Positions 6,538-7,973 of a DNA stretch of 7,973 bases are shown here, piece by piece. The position numbers and the translations under genes were made by a program. The notes below the pieces were generated by a model, which saw only the letters and a program-made list of their open reading frames with translations, did no database searches and was not told the origin of the DNA. How positions within the stretch are numbered: the stretch's first letter is position 1; every line of letters starts with the position of its first letter. Origin of the DNA: Caryophanales bacterium UBA6769 (GTDB lineage Bacteria > Bacillota > Bacilli > Bacillales > UBA6769); the NCBI GenBank assembly GCA_002453275.1, contig DKGN01000182.1, forward strand, positions 1 to 7,973, in the 5' to 3' direction.

Positions 6538-6545
6538 GTCGTTGT

Positions 6546-6567
6546 AACGAATTTGTTTCTATTCGTT
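6546..6567. repeat. 22-bp inverted repeat between lipL and hemQ
   Basis: AACGAAT (6546-6552) and ATTCGTT (6561-6567) are perfect 7-base arms around an 8-base centre. The repeat sits between the lipL terminator and the hemQ promoter. It has no adjoining T run, so an operator upstream of hemQ or a plain RNA hairpin is more likely than a terminator. Confidence 0.4.
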
Positions 6568-6579
6568 CACTTGCTCGTT

Positions 6580-6608
6580 TTCTTTCTATATTCTAACTAT
6601 GTTATAGT
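6580..6608 (+). promoter_or_regulatory. probable hemQ promoter
   Basis: TATAGT (6603-6608) is a good -10 candidate; the base at 17 bases upstream reads TTCTTT, a weak -35. The -10 lies in a short inverted repeat, ACTAT (6596-6600) and ATAGT (6604-6608). Transcription would begin near 6615, about 25 bases before the ATG at 6640 and just upstream of the AAAGGAGGT site. Confidence 0.45.
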
Positions 6609-6623
6609 ATCTGTGACATTTTT

Positions 6624-6632
6624 AAAGGAGGT
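6624..6632 (+). promoter_or_regulatory. hemQ ribosome binding site
   Basis: AAAGGAGGT, nearly a full complement of the 16S rRNA tail, ends seven bases before ATG 6640. It rules out the longer in-frame reading from 6553, which would add an unrelated hydrophobic stretch of 29 residues. Confidence 0.9.
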
Positions 6633-6639
6633 TACGAAA

Positions 6640-7386
6640 ATGAGTGAAGCACCACAAACATTAGATGGTTGGTACTGTCTTCATGATTTTCGAAAAATGG
6701 ACTGGATGTCATGGAAGTTAGCGTCACATGAAGAACGTGAAAAAGCTCTCAATGAATTTTTAAGCTTTCTTGAAGAGTGGGACACCGTGAAGCAAAACCG
6801 TGAAGGTGAGCATACGATGTACTCTATTATGGGACAGAAAGCTGACTTGATGCTCTTTTTGTTACGTCCAACGATGCAAGAATTGAACGAAATAGAAAAT
6901 GCTTTTAATAAAACGACGTTTGCCCAGTACACGATACCGGCATATTCGTACGTTTCGGTTACTGAACTAGGAAATTACATACCTCAAAAAGATGTTGACC
7001 CTGAGACTGATCCTTTTATCCAATCACGTCTCAAGCCGGAACTTCCTGAATGGGATCACGTTTGCTTCTACCCGATGGATAAACGCCGTGACGTCGATCA
7101 AAACTGGTACACCCTTCCGATGGAAGAAAGACGAAAGCTTATGTATAGTCACGGAATGATCGGTCGCCAATATGCAGGTAAAGTAAAACAGATTATTAGT
7201 GGCTCTGTCGGATTCGACGATTGGGAATGGGGCGTAACTTTATTTGCTCATGACGTTTTGCAATTCAAAAAGATTATTTACGAAATGCGCTTCGATGAAG
7301 CAAGTGCGAAGTATGCTGAGTTTGGGAGCTTTTTTGTTGGAAATAGATTAAAAAAAGAAGATCTTACAACGTTTTTAGCAATTTAA
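6640..7386 (+). CDS. hemQ: coproheme decarboxylase (haem synthase HemQ)
   Basis: HemQ carries out the last step of the coproporphyrin-dependent haem pathway of Gram-positive bacteria: it uses hydrogen peroxide to decarboxylate two propionates of iron-coproporphyrin III, giving haem b. The 248-residue length equals that of the Geobacillus enzyme. Key residues are visible with a shift of one from Geobacillus numbering: catalytic tyrosine Y144 in [11 protein letters not shown]148, W156 in QNWYTLP, and proximal haem ligand H171 in [17 protein letters not shown]. The distal position holds Q184 where chlorite dismutases have arginine, which supports decarboxylase rather than chlorite dismutase activity. 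The start is fixed by AAAGGAGGT. It is transcribed alone, with its own promoter and terminator. In B. subtilis the homologue (ywfI) is, as I recall, next to pta; no pta lies between lipL and hemQ here. Confidence 0.95.
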   Translation: MSEAPQTLDGWYCLHDFRKMDWMSWKLASHEEREKALNEFLSFLEEWDTVKQNREGEHTMYSIMGQKADLMLFLLRPTMQELNEIENAFNKTTFAQYTIPAYSYVSVTELGNYIPQKDVDPETDPFIQSRLKPELPEWDHVCFYPMDKRRDVDQNWYTLPMEERRKLMYSHGMIGRQYAGKVKQIISGSVGFDDWEWGVTLFAHDVLQFKKIIYEMRFDEASAKYAEFGSFFVGNRLKKEDLTTFLAI

Positions 7387-7401
7387 ATTCTATAGATACC
7401 G

Positions 7402-7440
7402 AACTTCCGTCTTCACGTGAGTGAGTACGGAAGTTTTTTC
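7402..7440 (+). terminator. Rho-independent terminator of hemQ
   Basis: AACTTCCGT (7402-7410) pairs with ACGGAAGTT (7427-7435) over nine bases. A small inner hairpin TCAC/GTGA (7413-7416 with 7421-7424) is capped by a GTGA tetraloop. TTTTTT follows. It begins 15 bases after the hemQ stop codon. Confidence 0.9.
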
Positions 7441-7480
7441 TTTTCACTCGTAAAATTAACCTTTTAGAAAGCGAGCCTTC

Positions 7481-7514
7481 GCTTATGCACTTTTCCCTAT
7501 ATGTCTGCATAAGC
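7481..7514. repeat. inverted repeat upstream of cwlJ
   Basis: GCTTATGCA (7481-7489) and TGCATAAGC (7506-7514) are perfect 9-base arms separated by 16 bases. The repeat lies about 60-90 bases before the cwlJ start. No T run follows. I could not place a convincing sigma-E, sigma-K or sigma-A promoter for cwlJ in 7441-7571, although the gene family is normally expressed in the mother cell. Confidence 0.45.
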
Positions 7515-7571
7515 TGTTTGGGCAACCACCTTCCTTAATCCGTCATAATAAATTTTAAAAGAGGTGAGTAA

Positions 7572-7973
7572 ATGGCTGTTATTCAACACAATGAAAAAGA
7601 AGTTGAATTGTTAGCTAGGTTAATGCGAGCTGAAGCCGAGGGTGAAGGTGAGCTTGGCATGCTCATGGTTGGCAATGTAGGTGTGAACCGAGTCCTTGGC
7701 GATTGCCTTGACTTTCGTGATATCCGTTCCATTGAACGTATGGTATTTCAACGCCCTGGGGGTTTTGAAGCAACAATGAAAGGGTATTTTTATCAGCGGG
7801 CGAGAGAGCAAGATAAACGATCAGCTAGACAGGTGATTAATGGCAACCGTTATCACCCCGCTACGAATAGCCTTTGGTTTTTCGATCCTGGTGGCGCATG
7901 CCCTGCACAATGGTATGACCAATGGAATTCAGGACGCTTCAAAACTCACTGCTTTTATAGCCCAACAGAGCAG
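7572..7973 (+). CDS. cwlJ: CwlJ-type spore cortex hydrolase (3' end outside window)
   Basis: CwlJ is a spore coat-associated hydrolase of the SleB/CwlJ family that degrades the spore cortex during germination, triggered by calcium dipicolinate in B. subtilis. The first 134 residues are present with no stop before the window edge; B. subtilis CwlJ has 142, so only a few residues are probably missing. The family opening VELLARLMRAEAEGEGELGMLMVGNVGVNR (11-40) is intact, with the expected catalytic glutamate E21 in RAEAEGEG. Later family blocks are also present: FEATMKGYFYQRAR, NSLWFF, CPAQWY and GRFKTHCFY. There is no signal peptide, as expected for CwlJ and unlike SleB. The ribosome binding site GAGGTGA (7561-7567) precedes the ATG. 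Since the family is made in the mother cell, sigma-E control is expected but no promoter was seen. Its partner gerQ may lie just beyond the edge. Confidence 0.93.
   Translation, partial: MAVIQHNEKEVELLARLMRAEAEGEGELGMLMVGNVGVNRVLGDCLDFRDIRSIERMVFQRPGGFEATMKGYFYQRAREQDKRSARQVINGNRYHPATNSLWFFDPGGACPAQWYDQWNSGRFKTHCFYSPTEQ

Noticed and set aside
6553..6639. N-terminal extension of HemQ from 6553
   Set aside because: It would add 29 hydrophobic residues not found in the family, while ATG 6640 has a near-perfect ribosome binding site and gives 248 residues.
7485..7538. A 17-codon reading frame before cwlJ
   Set aside because: No ribosome binding site, no recognisable peptide, and it overlaps the inverted repeat; it looks like chance.
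7523..7552. A sigma-K-like promoter (AACC, 16 bases, CATAATAAA) before cwlJ
   Set aside because: The predicted transcript start would fall on the ribosome binding site, leaving no usable leader.

Overview
The window looks like chromosomal core sequence from an endospore-forming member of the Bacillaceae. The evidence is low-to-moderate GC, strong AGGAGG-type ribosome binding sites, sigma-A-like promoters, and gene families that in Bacillus subtilis sit in the ywh-ywg-ywf neighbourhood (YwhD, YwgA, YwfO, LipL/YwfL, HemQ/YwfI). A CwlJ-type spore germination hydrolase at the right edge supports a spore former. I cannot name the species.

Layout from left to right. (1) The 3' part of a class A penicillin-binding protein (PbpG-like, + strand), closed by a GC-rich bidirectional terminator. 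(2) A YwhD-family protein on the minus strand, convergent with the PBP gene and divergent from the next gene. (3) An AzgA-type NCS2 purine permease (PbuG/PbuO-like) with a TTG start, its own promoter and a strong terminator. (4) A small four-helix membrane protein of unknown function, preceded by a perfect 14-bp palindrome. (5) On the minus strand, a tightly coupled pair: ywfO (HD-domain phosphohydrolase) followed by ywgA, one base apart. (6) lipL on the + strand, divergent from ywfO. (7) hemQ on the + strand with its own promoter and terminator. (8) The first 134 codons of a cwlJ-like gene running off the right edge.

Most genes are single units with their own promoter and terminator; ywfO-ywgA is the only evident operon. 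They cover separate housekeeping tasks: cell wall synthesis, purine salvage, nucleotide hydrolysis, lipoate assembly, the last step of haem synthesis, and spore cortex lysis. No stretch of more than 300 bases lacks a gene; the longest gap is 199 bases (1042-1240).

I see no mobile element, CRISPR array, tRNA, rRNA or clearly novel multi-gene system. The most interesting points are the resemblance of YwgA to the Panacea (DUF4065) domain next to a predicted dNTP hydrolase, the 14-bp palindrome before the unknown membrane gene, the short leader of the purine permease gene with no room for a purine riboswitch, and several unexplained inverted repeats between genes.
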